Assembly (NCBI GenBank): GCA_047975025.1
Contig: JBKECY010000064.1
Span: forward strand, 1 to 6,739
Length of the DNA: 6,739 nucleotides
From: JBKECY01 sp047975025
GTDB taxonomy: Bacteria > Bacillota > Clostridia > Lachnospirales > Lachnospiraceae
Direction: 5' to 3'
Shown here: positions 1-6,465 of the stretch, in pieces
How positions within the stretch are numbered: the first letter of the stretch is position 1
Layout: every line of letters begins with the position of its first letter
Position numbers and translations under genes: made by a program
Notes under the pieces: generated by a model
Told to the model about the DNA's origin: nothing
Seen by the model: only the letters and a program-made list of their open reading frames with translations
Databases searched by the model: none

Positions 1-369
1 GCTGCCTATGGTACCCTGCCAACGGCAACTCGGACAGGGTATACATTCAAAGGCTGGTTTACATCAGCAACGGGCGGTACAGAAGTGACCGCTGCGACCG
101 TAGTGAGAACCGCCTCCGCGCATACACTGTATGCACAGTGGACAGCGAACAAATACAACGTGACCTTTAACGGAACAGGCGGTACCCTAAGTGCTGCAAC
201 GAAGGAAGTGACGTTTGCCACAGCGTATGGCACCCTGCCGACAGCAACTCGGACAGGCTATACATTTGATGGCTGGTTCACAGCGGCAACGGGAGGCACC
301 AAAGTGACAGCGGCTACGCTTGTCAGTACAACATCCGCACATACCTTGTATGCACAGTGGACCGCCAGA
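1..369 (+). repeat. 219-bp tandem coding repeat (two adjacent InlB B-type units)
   Basis: The stretch at 1-150 and that at 220-369 are clearly related at the DNA level with an offset of 219 bp (73 codons), sharing for example runs around GGCTGGTT and TATGCACAGTGG. The next two units, ending near 594 and 822, are more diverged and differ in length. The similarity suggests fairly recent duplication or gene conversion of the first two visible units. More copies may lie upstream of the window. Confidence 0.8.
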
Positions 370-1236
370 CAATACACAGTAACGTATCGTGCGAACGGGG
401 GCAAGGGGACAGCACCCGCAGGAGAGAAAGCCGCCTACAACACGAGCTATACACCGAAAGCGAATCCGTTCAGCAGGACAGACTATATCTTCACAGGCTG
501 GAATACGAAGGCGGACGGAAGCGGCACAGCCTATACGGCGGGCAAGGCCTTTACCTGGAAGCACACAAGCGGCATAACATTGTATGCACAGTGGAAAACC
601 AAAGGCTACACAGTGACCTTTGATGCCGGCAGCGGCAAGATCGGTACGGCGCAGAAGGTGACAAAAAAGGAAATCAACGGAACGAAGTATGTGCTGCCCG
701 CAGCACCGGTACGCAAAGCCTATACCTTCATGGGCTGGTACACCAAGACGGCCGGAGGGACACAGATTACCAAGAACACGACAGTGAAGCTTACGAAAGC
801 ACAGACCCTGTATGCCCGGTGGAAAGTGAAGATGACAGCGGTATACTGCCTGTACAACCCGAACAGCGGAGAGCATTTCTTTACCATTGCACCGGAAGAG
901 CGCGACCGCGTCGTGGCAGCTGGCTGGAAGTACGAGGGAATTGCCTGGATGGCAGCGATGGACGGAACACCGGTCTTCCGGTTATACAACCTAAAGAGCG
1001 GAGAACATCTCTATACGATGGATACAAGAGAAAGAGATCGTCTGCTCGTCATCGGCTGGAAGTATGAGGGCATTGGCTTCTACTCGAATTCGGAGCACAG
1101 CAAGGCAATCTTTAGGATGTACAATCCGAATGCACCGGAGGTGGCACAGCATCACTATACGGTGAATGAAAAAGAGAGGGATCATCTGGTAAAAGAGGGC
1201 TGGAAGTATGAAGGGCTGGCCTGGTATCCGGCATGA
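1..1236 (+). CDS. Secreted/surface repeat protein, C-terminal part (InlB B-type repeats + DUF5648 repeats)
   Basis: The reading frame is open from base 1 and ends with TGA at 1234-1236, so the gene is cut at its 5' side and signal peptide and N-terminal domains are not visible. Seen: four Listeria-Bacteroides (Flg_new/InlB B-type) repeats, ending in LYAQW or LYARW at about 141, 360, 594 and 822. Each carries the G-Y-T-F-x-G-W (F/Y) core; the first is incomplete. Then follow three DUF5648-type units (about 844-957, 973-1086, 1105-1236), each with LYN/MYN, a GEH or QHH, Y/F-T, an ER/KERD motif and GWKYEG. Known: these repeats occur in large extracellular adhesin-like or wall-associated proteins; DUF5648 units often sit at the C-terminus. 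No LPXTG motif or hydrophobic anchor is present, so the protein is either released or held by non-covalent or N-terminal means (inference). It is unrelated to the metabolic genes downstream and transcribed toward them. Repeat family assignment is confident; function is not. Confidence 0.9.
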   Translation, partial: AAYGTLPTATRTGYTFKGWFTSATGGTEVTAATVVRTASAHTLYAQWTANKYNVTFNGTGGTLSAATKEVTFATAYGTLPTATRTGYTFDGWFTAATGGTKVTAATLVSTTSAHTLYAQWTARQYTVTYRANGGKGTAPAGEKAAYNTSYTPKANPFSRTDYIFTGWNTKADGSGTAYTAGKAFTWKHTSGITLYAQWKTKGYTVTFDAGSGKIGTAQKVTKKEINGTKYVLPAAPVRKAYTFMGWYTKTAGGTQITKNTTVKLTKAQTLYARWKVKMTAVYCLYNPNSGEHFFTIAPEERDRVVAAGWKYEGIAWMAAMDGTPVFRLYNLKSGEHLYTMDTRERDRLLVIGWKYEGIGFYSNSEHSKAIFRMYNPNAPEVAQHHYTVNEKERDHLVKEGWKYEGLAWYPA

Positions 1237-1264
1237 ACTTGAGAACACAATTGAATAGGCAATA

Positions 1265-1316
1265 AGCTAAGAGGCACCCCCGGAAGCATAACAGCTTCCG
1301 GGGGTGCCTCTTAGCT
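1265..1316. terminator. Perfect 23-bp stem-loop after the repeat protein gene
   Basis: Arms 1265-1287 and 1294-1316 are exact reverse complements (23 bp), separated by a 6-nt loop ATAACA. The stem starts 28 nt after the stop codon and is GC-rich in its upper two thirds. No T-run follows on the plus strand (GGGCGTAAGCC), and on the minus strand the flank is only mildly T-rich, so it is not a textbook intrinsic terminator. It may act as a bidirectional terminator or 3'-end stabiliser between converging transcripts. A small mobile palindromic repeat is the alternative. Confidence 0.6.
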
Positions 1317-1533
1317 GGGCGTAAGCCTGAGCCGAGTATAAATATACAGGGAAAGAGCCCGCTTGCGCGAGCTCAGGAAGGAAAATTGAAAAAAAGTTTT
1401 ATTAGTGTTTGTTGCTATTTGGTTGTAAGAATAGGATACTGCAATTCTGTGATGAAACTGTGATAGAAATATAAAGAAATTATGAGAATAAAGTGAACAA
1501 AAAAAGTTTAATACAACAATGAGGAGGTATGCC
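1317..1533 (+). promoter_or_regulatory. Orphan promoter/leader region
   Basis: This AT-rich stretch lies between the stem-loop and a short reading frame. A plausible sigma-A promoter is TTGCTA (1412-1417), a 17-nt spacer and GATACT (1435-1440). Just downstream CTGTGAT occurs twice, at 1447-1453 and 1458-1464, with an 11-bp period like the direct repeats bound by OmpR/PhoB-class response regulators. Between 1326 and 1377 there are inverted repeats: CCTGAGC with GCTCAGG, GTATA-AA-TATAC, and GAGCCCGC-TTGC-GCGAGCTC with one mismatch. A consensus AGGAGG lies at 1522-1527. These elements look like the front end of a gene, but no real gene follows. Confidence 0.4.
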
Positions 1534-1569
1534 ATGATAATCCGAATGGAAAATCTGTGGCTGTTTTAA
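1534..1569 (+). pseudogene. 11-codon ORF with strong RBS; likely stump of a lost gene or a leader peptide
   Basis: AGGAGG at 1522-1527 is placed 6 nt before ATG at 1534, as good an initiation site as any in the window. The frame reads M-I-I-R-M-E-N-L-W-L-F and stops with TAA at 1567-1569, overlapping the stop codon of the opposite-strand gene (1566-1568). I read it as the 5' end of a gene whose body was removed when the neighbouring operon came to lie here. A genuine tiny peptide is possible. I recognise no family. Confidence 0.35.
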
Positions 1570-2426
1570 TATAGAGAGTACACCTTCGAGATCCACTCCG
1601 ACACCCCTCTTCTCGTCTCGAATCCCACATACCCCTCATAGCGGTATACGTAGTCAAGTTTCCATTGCCCGGGTGCCGCCTCCTTTTCCTTGAGCAATTG
1701 CAGCAGCTGCCCCACACCTTCTTCCTGGGCAAGTCCTTGTTTGCGTACAATGTATACCAAATCGGTTAGTGATAACGCATAACTTTGCGGCATCATGAAA
1801 TCTGTAATATGAGGGCTGATGGGACGCCCATCGGACAAGCGGCAATACATCCGGTGGCGCAGCATGTAGCTGCAGCCCTTTTGAAGCAAGGCCTCGACCT
1901 CAGAGTCCGCAGTGTCAGTAAATTCCCGATATGTAAGCAGTGCTCGTACTGTCTTGCCGATGCCGATATAGCAGGGAACAGCCCCCATGCAGCCGCCATG
2001 CTTGCAGATTCCATGATAGGGCCATCGGGTAGATTGCCTGCGATCAAAAATCTGATACTGGCAGATCCAATGAAGAGCGGCCTGTGCTTCCTTGCTCTTC
2101 GCCAGACCGAGGCGGCTGTATGCCTCCAATAGCATGGCATTGTAACAGGGCACAATTTCCTTGATACCGCCCAGACAGGAGAAGCCCTCACCTGTTGCCA
2201 GAGTCTCATTGCCATAGGCAAGCAGGTCTTGCGTAAAACGCAGTGTTTCAATGTGGGGAACTTCGCTTAGCCCGAGTAAGCGAAAGGTCGCGGATAAAGG
2301 CTGAACGGCAAACGCAGAGGTCAGCTTCTGAATCAAAGGTGACGCTAAGAGCAGTTCAGTGATTTCGTTGTTCGACAAAGTTTGCCGGGCTTCGTAGGCC
2401 AGGCGTAGCTTTAAAGCAGTGTCCAT
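1566..2426 (-). CDS. Predicted alpha/alpha-toroid protein (terpene cyclase/prenyltransferase-like repeat fold)
   Basis: A 286-aa soluble protein with no signal peptide or membrane helix. Seen: repeated helical units with the pattern PCYNAMLLEAYSRLG (93-107), ALHWICQYQIFD (117-128), PCYIGIGKTVRALL (151-164), a YMLRHRMY segment (187-194), TDLVYIVRKQG (221-231) and a C-terminal GQW...EWISKVYSLY. I recall this order from bacterial proteins labelled prenyltransferase or squalene-cyclase repeat protein (terpenoid-cyclase toroid fold) of unknown function. Conserved-looking Cys/His residues are C84, C94, C141, H143, C146 and C152. The classic cyclase DXDD motif is not seen, so no reaction is assigned. 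Start ATG (2424-2426) has an AGAGGA-type RBS upstream. The gene begins 28 nt after the LacI-family regulator's stop, so the two probably share a transcript. It may process or bind the substrate handled by the divergent dehydrogenases (inference). Confidence 0.8.
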   Translation of the reverse strand: MDTALKLRLAYEARQTLSNNEITELLLASPLIQKLTSAFAVQPLSATFRLLGLSEVPHIETLRFTQDLLAYGNETLATGEGFSCLGGIKEIVPCYNAMLLEAYSRLGLAKSKEAQAALHWICQYQIFDRRQSTRWPYHGICKHGGCMGAVPCYIGIGKTVRALLTYREFTDTADSEVEALLQKGCSYMLRHRMYCRLSDGRPISPHITDFMMPQSYALSLTDLVYIVRKQGLAQEEGVGQLLQLLKEKEAAPGQWKLDYVYRYEGYVGFETRRGVSEWISKVYSLY

Positions 2427-2454
2427 AGGAAATTCCTCTCATGTGCGCACGCGG

Positions 2455-3480
2455 CTAGATCTCCAATACGGTAGGCGCCCCCGCATCCGTCGACTGCCGC
2501 ACAGCCAGCGTAGGCTTGAACACGATCTGTGTTCGTGCTTTTTCCTCCCTTGCAATCCTGCCAAGCAGCGATTTTACCGCCGCAGTTCCCATAGCTTCAA
2601 TCGGCTGGACAACGGTGGTCAGGGCAGGTGTACAGATGGTTGACAATTGAATTCCGTCAAACCCCACAACAGCGACATCCTGCGGCACACGATGCTGATA
2701 TTCCGCCAGATACTTAAGGACTCCGACTGCGATCATATCGTTGCCTGCGAAGATGGCGGTAGGAGGTACTTCCATGCGCATAAAGCGGCTGGCAGCGTGA
2801 TAGCCGGTAGCATAGGTAGAAGGACCGGAAGCATAGTAAGCGCTATCAAAATCGATGGAATGCTCTCGGAAGGCTTTCCGTATGCCATTTAATTTTTCAT
2901 CCATATTCAGATGATTATCCTCGTGTCCGATACAGGCGATTCTTGTGTGTCCCAGTGAGATCAGATGGCAGGCGGCATCGTAGGCACCTGTGTAGGTATC
3001 GGAAAGAATATGGCTGTAAGATACGGCAGCGCTGGTTTGTGAACTCATGAAGATATAGGGAGTCTCGCCTGAAATCTGTCGGATCAGGGCGAGGCTTTCT
3101 GCATCATCCATAAATGCCAGAATCATGCCGTCAATCTGTGTGGCACCGTTGCCGGCGAACAGGTGCTGCAGCATATCCCGTCCGGATTCCATGGTATACA
3201 TGATGGGAATATAGCCATGCTGGTAGCAGGCTGTCCGAATGGAATTATAAAGTTCGATGTAGAATTGGTTCAGCAGCTCCGGGACGACCAGCGCAATCAT
3301 ATTGGTTTTCTTTGTGCGCAGGGACTGCGCCAGTCGGCTGGGCTGATAATGCAGCTCTTCGATGGCGGCCCGAACGCGGGCGCGGTAAGCGGGAGTTAAG
3401 TTTTCCGGATTATGCAGATAGCGTGAAACGGTTCCAACAGATACATTTGCAAGTTTGGCAACATCTTTTATGGCGGGCAT
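2455..3480 (-). CDS. LacI/GalR-family transcriptional regulator
   Basis: A 341-aa protein of the normal family length. Seen: N-terminal helix-turn-helix at residues 3-24 (IKDVAKLANVSVGTVSRYL), hinge-helix region about 47-58 (PSRLAQSLRTKK), then a periplasmic-binding-protein-like sensor domain from about residue 60, with typical GNDMIAVG (246-253) and VGFDG (272-276) motifs and an FKPTLAVRQST end (321-331). Start ATG (3478-3480) follows AAGGAGTT at good spacing. Known: such proteins are dimers that bind a palindromic operator with a central CG and change affinity on binding a sugar or similar small ligand. Inference: it represses the divergent iolG-like operon through the TGAATCGATTCA-like elements in the shared intergenic region, and possibly its own promoter. 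The ligand cannot be read from sequence; an inositol or a derivative is the natural guess. Confidence 0.95.
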   Translation of the reverse strand: MPAIKDVAKLANVSVGTVSRYLHNPENLTPAYRARVRAAIEELHYQPSRLAQSLRTKKTNMIALVVPELLNQFYIELYNSIRTACYQHGYIPIMYTMESGRDMLQHLFAGNGATQIDGMILAFMDDAESLALIRQISGETPYIFMSSQTSAAVSYSHILSDTYTGAYDAACHLISLGHTRIACIGHEDNHLNMDEKLNGIRKAFREHSIDFDSAYYASGPSTYATGYHAASRFMRMEVPPTAIFAGNDMIAVGVLKYLAEYQHRVPQDVAVVGFDGIQLSTICTPALTTVVQPIEAMGTAAVKSLLGRIAREEKARTQIVFKPTLAVRQSTDAGAPTVLEI

Positions 3481-3514
3481 GGCGTAACTCCTTATATTGG
3501 TAATGTTTTTTTAT

Positions 3515-3543
3515 AGTATACAATGATTGAATGCGAAAAACAA
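3515..3543 (-). promoter_or_regulatory. Promoter of the regulator-toroid operon
   Basis: On the minus strand TTGTTT (-35, plus coordinates 3538-3543), a 17-nt spacer and TATACT (-10, 3515-3520) form a good sigma-A promoter reading toward the regulator start at 3480. The leader would be about 30 nt. Two operator-like elements (3549-3560, 3561-3572) lie immediately upstream of its -35 box. Confidence 0.7.
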
Positions 3544-3548
3544 CCAGA

Positions 3549-3572
3549 TGAATCAATTAAAATATCGATTCA
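3549..3572. promoter_or_regulatory. Tandem operator-like elements O1 and O2
   Basis: Two adjoining 12-bp units, TGAATCAATTAA (3549-3560) and AATATCGATTCA (3561-3572), match the ideal palindrome TGAATCGATTCA at 10 and 9 of 12 positions. O2 has the central CG usual in LacI/GalR operators. The outer hexamers TGAATC and GATTCA are themselves an inverted repeat. They are probable binding sites for the adjacent regulator. Confidence 0.55.
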
Positions 3573-3648
3573 AATAGAAAATAAAGAATAATAATCTAAA
3601 ATATACTGAAATGACAAATAAAATAATAATTATTGTGAAAAAAATATA

Positions 3649-3677
3649 TTGAAAATATCGATTCATTGAGATATACT
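3649..3677 (+). promoter_or_regulatory. Promoter of the dehydrogenase operon with embedded operator O3
   Basis: TTGAAA (3649-3654), a 17-nt spacer and TATACT (3672-3677) form a near-consensus sigma-A promoter. The 12-bp element AATATCGATTCA (3654-3665) lies almost entirely in the spacer. It is part of a 14-bp exact copy (AAAATATCGATTCA, 3652-3665) of the one at 3559-3572. A LacI-family protein bound here would block RNA polymerase. The expected transcript start is near 3684, giving a leader of about 29 nt that carries AGGAGG at 3702-3707. Confidence 0.7.
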
Positions 3678-3712
3678 CTTAGCAATCAAATAAAATGTAG
3701 CAGGAGGTAGCT

Positions 3713-4726
3713 ATGGAAGTAAGAATTGGAGTGATAGGAACAGGAGCCATCGGTAGGGCGCATGCGCAGCGTCTGAGTGAAGTGATTACCGGATGCCGCG
3801 TTACGGCGGTTTCCGATATTAATGAGGAGGCGGCAAGGAATCTGGCAGAGCGCGTGGGTGCCGCTGTGTATCGGGAGGGAGAGGAGCTGATTGCTGCTCC
3901 GGATGTGGACGCAGTCGTAGTGACGGCCTGGGATGAGGCGCATGCACGCTACGTGCTGGCGGCGATTCGTGCGGGAAAGTATGTATTTTGCGAAAAGCCG
4001 TTGGCAACAGAGGTGGAGGCCTGTGCCGAAATCGTAGAGGCAGAGATGAAGCTGGGCAGGCGCATTGTGCAGGTGGGATTTATGAGACGGTATGACCCCG
4101 GGTATGCCGCCATGAAGGAGATTATACAGAGCGGACGAATCGGTGCGCCCCTGATGATTCATGCCTGCCACCGCAATATGACGCATGCATCCAACATGAC
4201 TTCAGAAATGTCGATTAAGAACTCGGGGATTCATGAAATCGATGTATTCCGCTGGCTTCTGGAGGAGGAATACAGTCAGGGGCAGGTCGTACTGCCGAAA
4301 CAGAACCGCATCGCTGCCGCAGAAGGCCTGCAAGACCCTCAGATTATGATGCTTACGACACAAAGCGGGGTTGCGATTGATGTTGAGATCAGCCAAAGCT
4401 CAGGCTATGGATATGATATACAGTGTGAGGTGGTGGGAGAGCTTGGTACGGTACGGCTGCCGGAACCGCCGGTGCCTGTGACACGTATTGCGGGCAGCTG
4501 TGCACATGCGATTATGCCCGGGTGGGAGACTCGGTTCCTGCAAGCCTACGATATTGAATTTCAGAAGTGGGTGGACGAAGTGAAAGCAGAGCATATAACC
4601 GGACCAACCGCCTGGGATGGGTATATGGCATGCCTTACCGCAGATGCACTCGGAGAGGCCAGAATACAGCAAGACCGCCGGACGATACTGGTGCCCGCAC
4701 GTCCGGAATTTTATCAAAAGGCGTAA
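3713..4726 (+). CDS. iolG: Inositol 2-dehydrogenase-like Gfo/Idh/MocA oxidoreductase
   Basis: A 337-aa cytoplasmic enzyme, about the length of Bacillus IolG, which it resembles along its whole length. Seen: Rossmann motif GVIGTGAIG (6-14), an acidic residue after strand 2 (AVSDIN, 32-37) favouring NAD(H), FCEKPLAT with K95, VGFMRRYD (121-128), HEIDVFRW (174-181), YGYDIQCEVVGE (232-243), and GPTAWDGY (297-304) near the C-terminus. Known: IolG oxidises myo-inositol to scyllo-inosose with NAD+; the catalytic residues of B. subtilis IolG are Lys97, Asp172 and His176. Here Lys95 and His174 are kept, but the Asp position appears to be Asn170 (by alignment from memory). Start ATG follows AGGAGG by 5 nt. 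It is the first gene of a two-gene operon; the next RBS begins 16 nt after its stop. The family is certain; the exact cyclitol or sugar substrate is not, since no other iol genes are present. Confidence 0.85.
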   Translation: MEVRIGVIGTGAIGRAHAQRLSEVITGCRVTAVSDINEEAARNLAERVGAAVYREGEELIAAPDVDAVVVTAWDEAHARYVLAAIRAGKYVFCEKPLATEVEACAEIVEAEMKLGRRIVQVGFMRRYDPGYAAMKEIIQSGRIGAPLMIHACHRNMTHASNMTSEMSIKNSGIHEIDVFRWLLEEEYSQGQVVLPKQNRIAAAEGLQDPQIMMLTTQSGVAIDVEISQSSGYGYDIQCEVVGELGTVRLPEPPVPVTRIAGSCAHAIMPGWETRFLQAYDIEFQKWVDEVKAEHITGPTAWDGYMACLTADALGEARIQQDRRTILVPARPEFYQKA

Positions 4727-4753
4727 TGGTATAGAGGCAGGAAAGGAGCTTGT

Positions 4754-5872
4754 ATGGAAGCAGGACAAAGTCAAAAGACAGACATAGAGCAGAAATTATA
4801 TGATAGTATATGGCCCGATATGCCGGTGCATAAGACTTATAAAATTGGAATCATCGGCGCAGGCGCCATCATCCGGAAATGTCATCTGCCATCCTATCGG
4901 CAGGCCGGATTTACTGTGGCGGCGATTGCATCACGTAACCGCTCGAATGCGGAGCAGGTAGCGCAGGAATTCGATATCGCACAGGTCTATACTTCGTGGG
5001 AGGAGCTGATTGCAGATCCTCAGATTGAGATTGTAGACGTAGCCGTACCGCCGCATATACAGCCGCAGATCGTTGAGAAATGCTGTGCGCAGGCGCATCA
5101 TATCAAGGGGATTTTGTGTCAGAAGCCAGCGGCAGTAACAAGGGCAGACCTGGATAAAATGCAGCAGATGTGTGATGCGGCAGGAATAACGATTGCGGTG
5201 AACCAGAACATGCGTTATGATCAATCGATACGCGCGCTCAAATATTCTATGGAAGAAGGGCTGCTAGGAGAGCCGGTACTGGCGACGCTTGAGCTGCGGG
5301 CGCGCTCGGACTGGAGAGATTTTTACTATGACTATGGAAAGGTGGAGATTCTGGATTTGGGAATTCATCATCTGGATGCGATGCGCTTTTTATTTGGGGA
5401 GCCCTCCAGGATCAATGCGGTGTGCCGGACAGATCCGAGATTGACGAGGCCGCACAAGGATGGGCTGTCGCAATACAATCTGCTGTATGATGCGGGGCTG
5501 CTCGTCAGTATCCTGGACGATACATATGCAGGCCCCACAGACTGCGCGCAGGATATCTACATTCGCTGGCGCGTGGAGGGGACGGCAGGCATTGCCCGGG
5601 GAAGTATCGGGTGGCCGTATTTTCCGAAGCGGGTACCGAGTACATTTGAGCTTTCGATACAGCAGCTGGGAGAGGAATGGATGACACCTAAGTGGGACAC
5701 CTGCTGGTTCCCGGATGCCTTTATGGGGACGATGGCGGCATTGATGATTGCCGTAGAGCGTGGGGAAGCGCCGGTGCTCTCGCTGGAAGATCACAGCAAA
5801 AGTATGGCATGTGTGGAAGCGTGCTATCAGGCGATAGCAGAGGAACGAACGGTAGCGCTTACTTGGGAGTAA
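4754..5872 (+). CDS. Second Gfo/Idh/MocA-family oxidoreductase, substrate unknown
   Basis: A 372-aa soluble protein. Seen: an N-terminal extension of about 29 residues, then Rossmann motif IGIIGAGAIIRKCHLP (31-46), CQKPAA (122-127) with K124 and Gln in place of the usual Glu of EKP, VNQNMRYD (149-156), EILDLGIHHLD (198-208) with the family's Asp201 and His205, and WFPDAFMGTMAALM (318-331) near the C-terminus. I recall this last motif from an uncharacterised subgroup with the same N-terminal extension. Known: family members are NAD(P)-dependent sugar or cyclitol oxidoreductases. Start ATG at 4754 is supported by AAAGGAG 5 nt upstream; the later Met23 has no RBS. It lies 27 nt after the iolG-like stop and is surely co-transcribed. 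It may take the product of the first enzyme (keto group reduction or further oxidation), which is inference. No terminator is seen; the downstream DNA is a decayed transposase. Confidence 0.88.
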   Translation: MEAGQSQKTDIEQKLYDSIWPDMPVHKTYKIGIIGAGAIIRKCHLPSYRQAGFTVAAIASRNRSNAEQVAQEFDIAQVYTSWEELIADPQIEIVDVAVPPHIQPQIVEKCCAQAHHIKGILCQKPAAVTRADLDKMQQMCDAAGITIAVNQNMRYDQSIRALKYSMEEGLLGEPVLATLELRARSDWRDFYYDYGKVEILDLGIHHLDAMRFLFGEPSRINAVCRTDPRLTRPHKDGLSQYNLLYDAGLLVSILDDTYAGPTDCAQDIYIRWRVEGTAGIARGSIGWPYFPKRVPSTFELSIQQLGEEWMTPKWDTCWFPDAFMGTMAALMIAVERGEAPVLSLEDHSKSMACVEACYQAIAEERTVALTWE

Positions 5873-6240
5873 CCCGAGTGCTTGGTGAAGCTTTAAGGAG
5901 CAAACTACAAATAATTTGCAAGACTGCGTGACATATTCCGGAATGCGGTAGGAGACATCCTCTTTTTAATGAGAATTGTTTAATAAAGTACGTATCATAC
6001 ATCATGTTCGTAACGAGGAGTGCATTGTAAAACAAGTCGTTTACATTGCAATAGGAATTGCCATGTCTGGACATACTTCAATTACATGCGTAGATAGACT
6101 TGCAGTTTTCCCTTAGGCAATCGAAGCTGTATTCCCAGAAACAGAGATACAGCACTGTGTTATCCATTAAATCCGCACTTTCACCAGATTTGTTTCCTAA
6201 TAAGGCTATTAATAAAGCTAGCTGAAATTAGCGAGTTTTA

Positions 6241-6268
6241 TTGACATGCAAAAAATCAGCGTTATAAT
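6241..6268 (+). promoter_or_regulatory. Near-consensus promoter-like sequence inside the transposase remnant
   Basis: TTGACA (6241-6246), a 16-nt spacer and TATAAT (6263-6268) match both sigma-A hexamers exactly. It faces the AlbA_2 gene, with about 230 nt between. It lies where decayed transposase coding sequence is still likely, so it may be fortuitous, but it could work as a promoter whatever its origin. Confidence 0.4.
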
Positions 6269-6436
6269 ACAGACAAGGACAAAACATTAAAAAAATAGCT
6301 TTGTCCGTCCATAACTATCAACATATCTTATTCACAAAACAGCTAGCTCTATTTAAGAATAGCAGGACTGAGCATGATTGTAATCAAACCTTTATGCGCA
6401 ATAATATCTATGACTATTGCAACTGTAACATATTAT

Positions 6437-6465
6437 TTGTTTTTACTTATTTTGCTTAATATTCT
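6437..6465 (+). promoter_or_regulatory. Possible proximal promoter of the AlbA_2 gene
   Basis: TTGTTT (6437-6442), a 17-nt spacer and TATTCT (6460-6465) match four of six consensus bases each, at ideal spacing. A start near 6472 would give a leader of about 34 nt. The surrounding sequence is very AT-rich, so chance matches are common. Confidence 0.3.

Noticed and set aside
187..876. Long minus-strand reading frame opposite the repeat protein
   Set aside because: It mirrors the codon pattern of the plus-strand repeats, is rich in Cys and Arg in no known pattern, and has no RBS.
85..1236. A gene starting at the GTG at 85
   Set aside because: The same frame is open to base 1 and encodes the preceding part of the same repeat, so this is an internal codon of a longer gene.
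1785..2132. Plus-strand reading frame inside the toroid protein gene
   Set aside because: It is an antisense shadow of a well supported gene, with no RBS or recognisable domain.
3528..3542. CcpA cre-like site near the regulator promoter (TGAATGCGAAAA...)
   Set aside because: It misses conserved cre positions, including the fifth base and the closing C-A, so catabolite control is not supported by this site.
5950..5967. Intrinsic terminator AGGA-GACA-TCCT followed by CTTTTT
   Set aside because: The stem has only 4 bp and the sequence fits the decayed transposase RPLxDE block, so it is probably not a functional terminator.
6126..6153. 7-bp inverted repeat GCTGTAT/ATACAGC as a possible IS end or RNA hairpin
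   Set aside because: It lies inside clear transposase-derived coding sequence and is explained by that homology.
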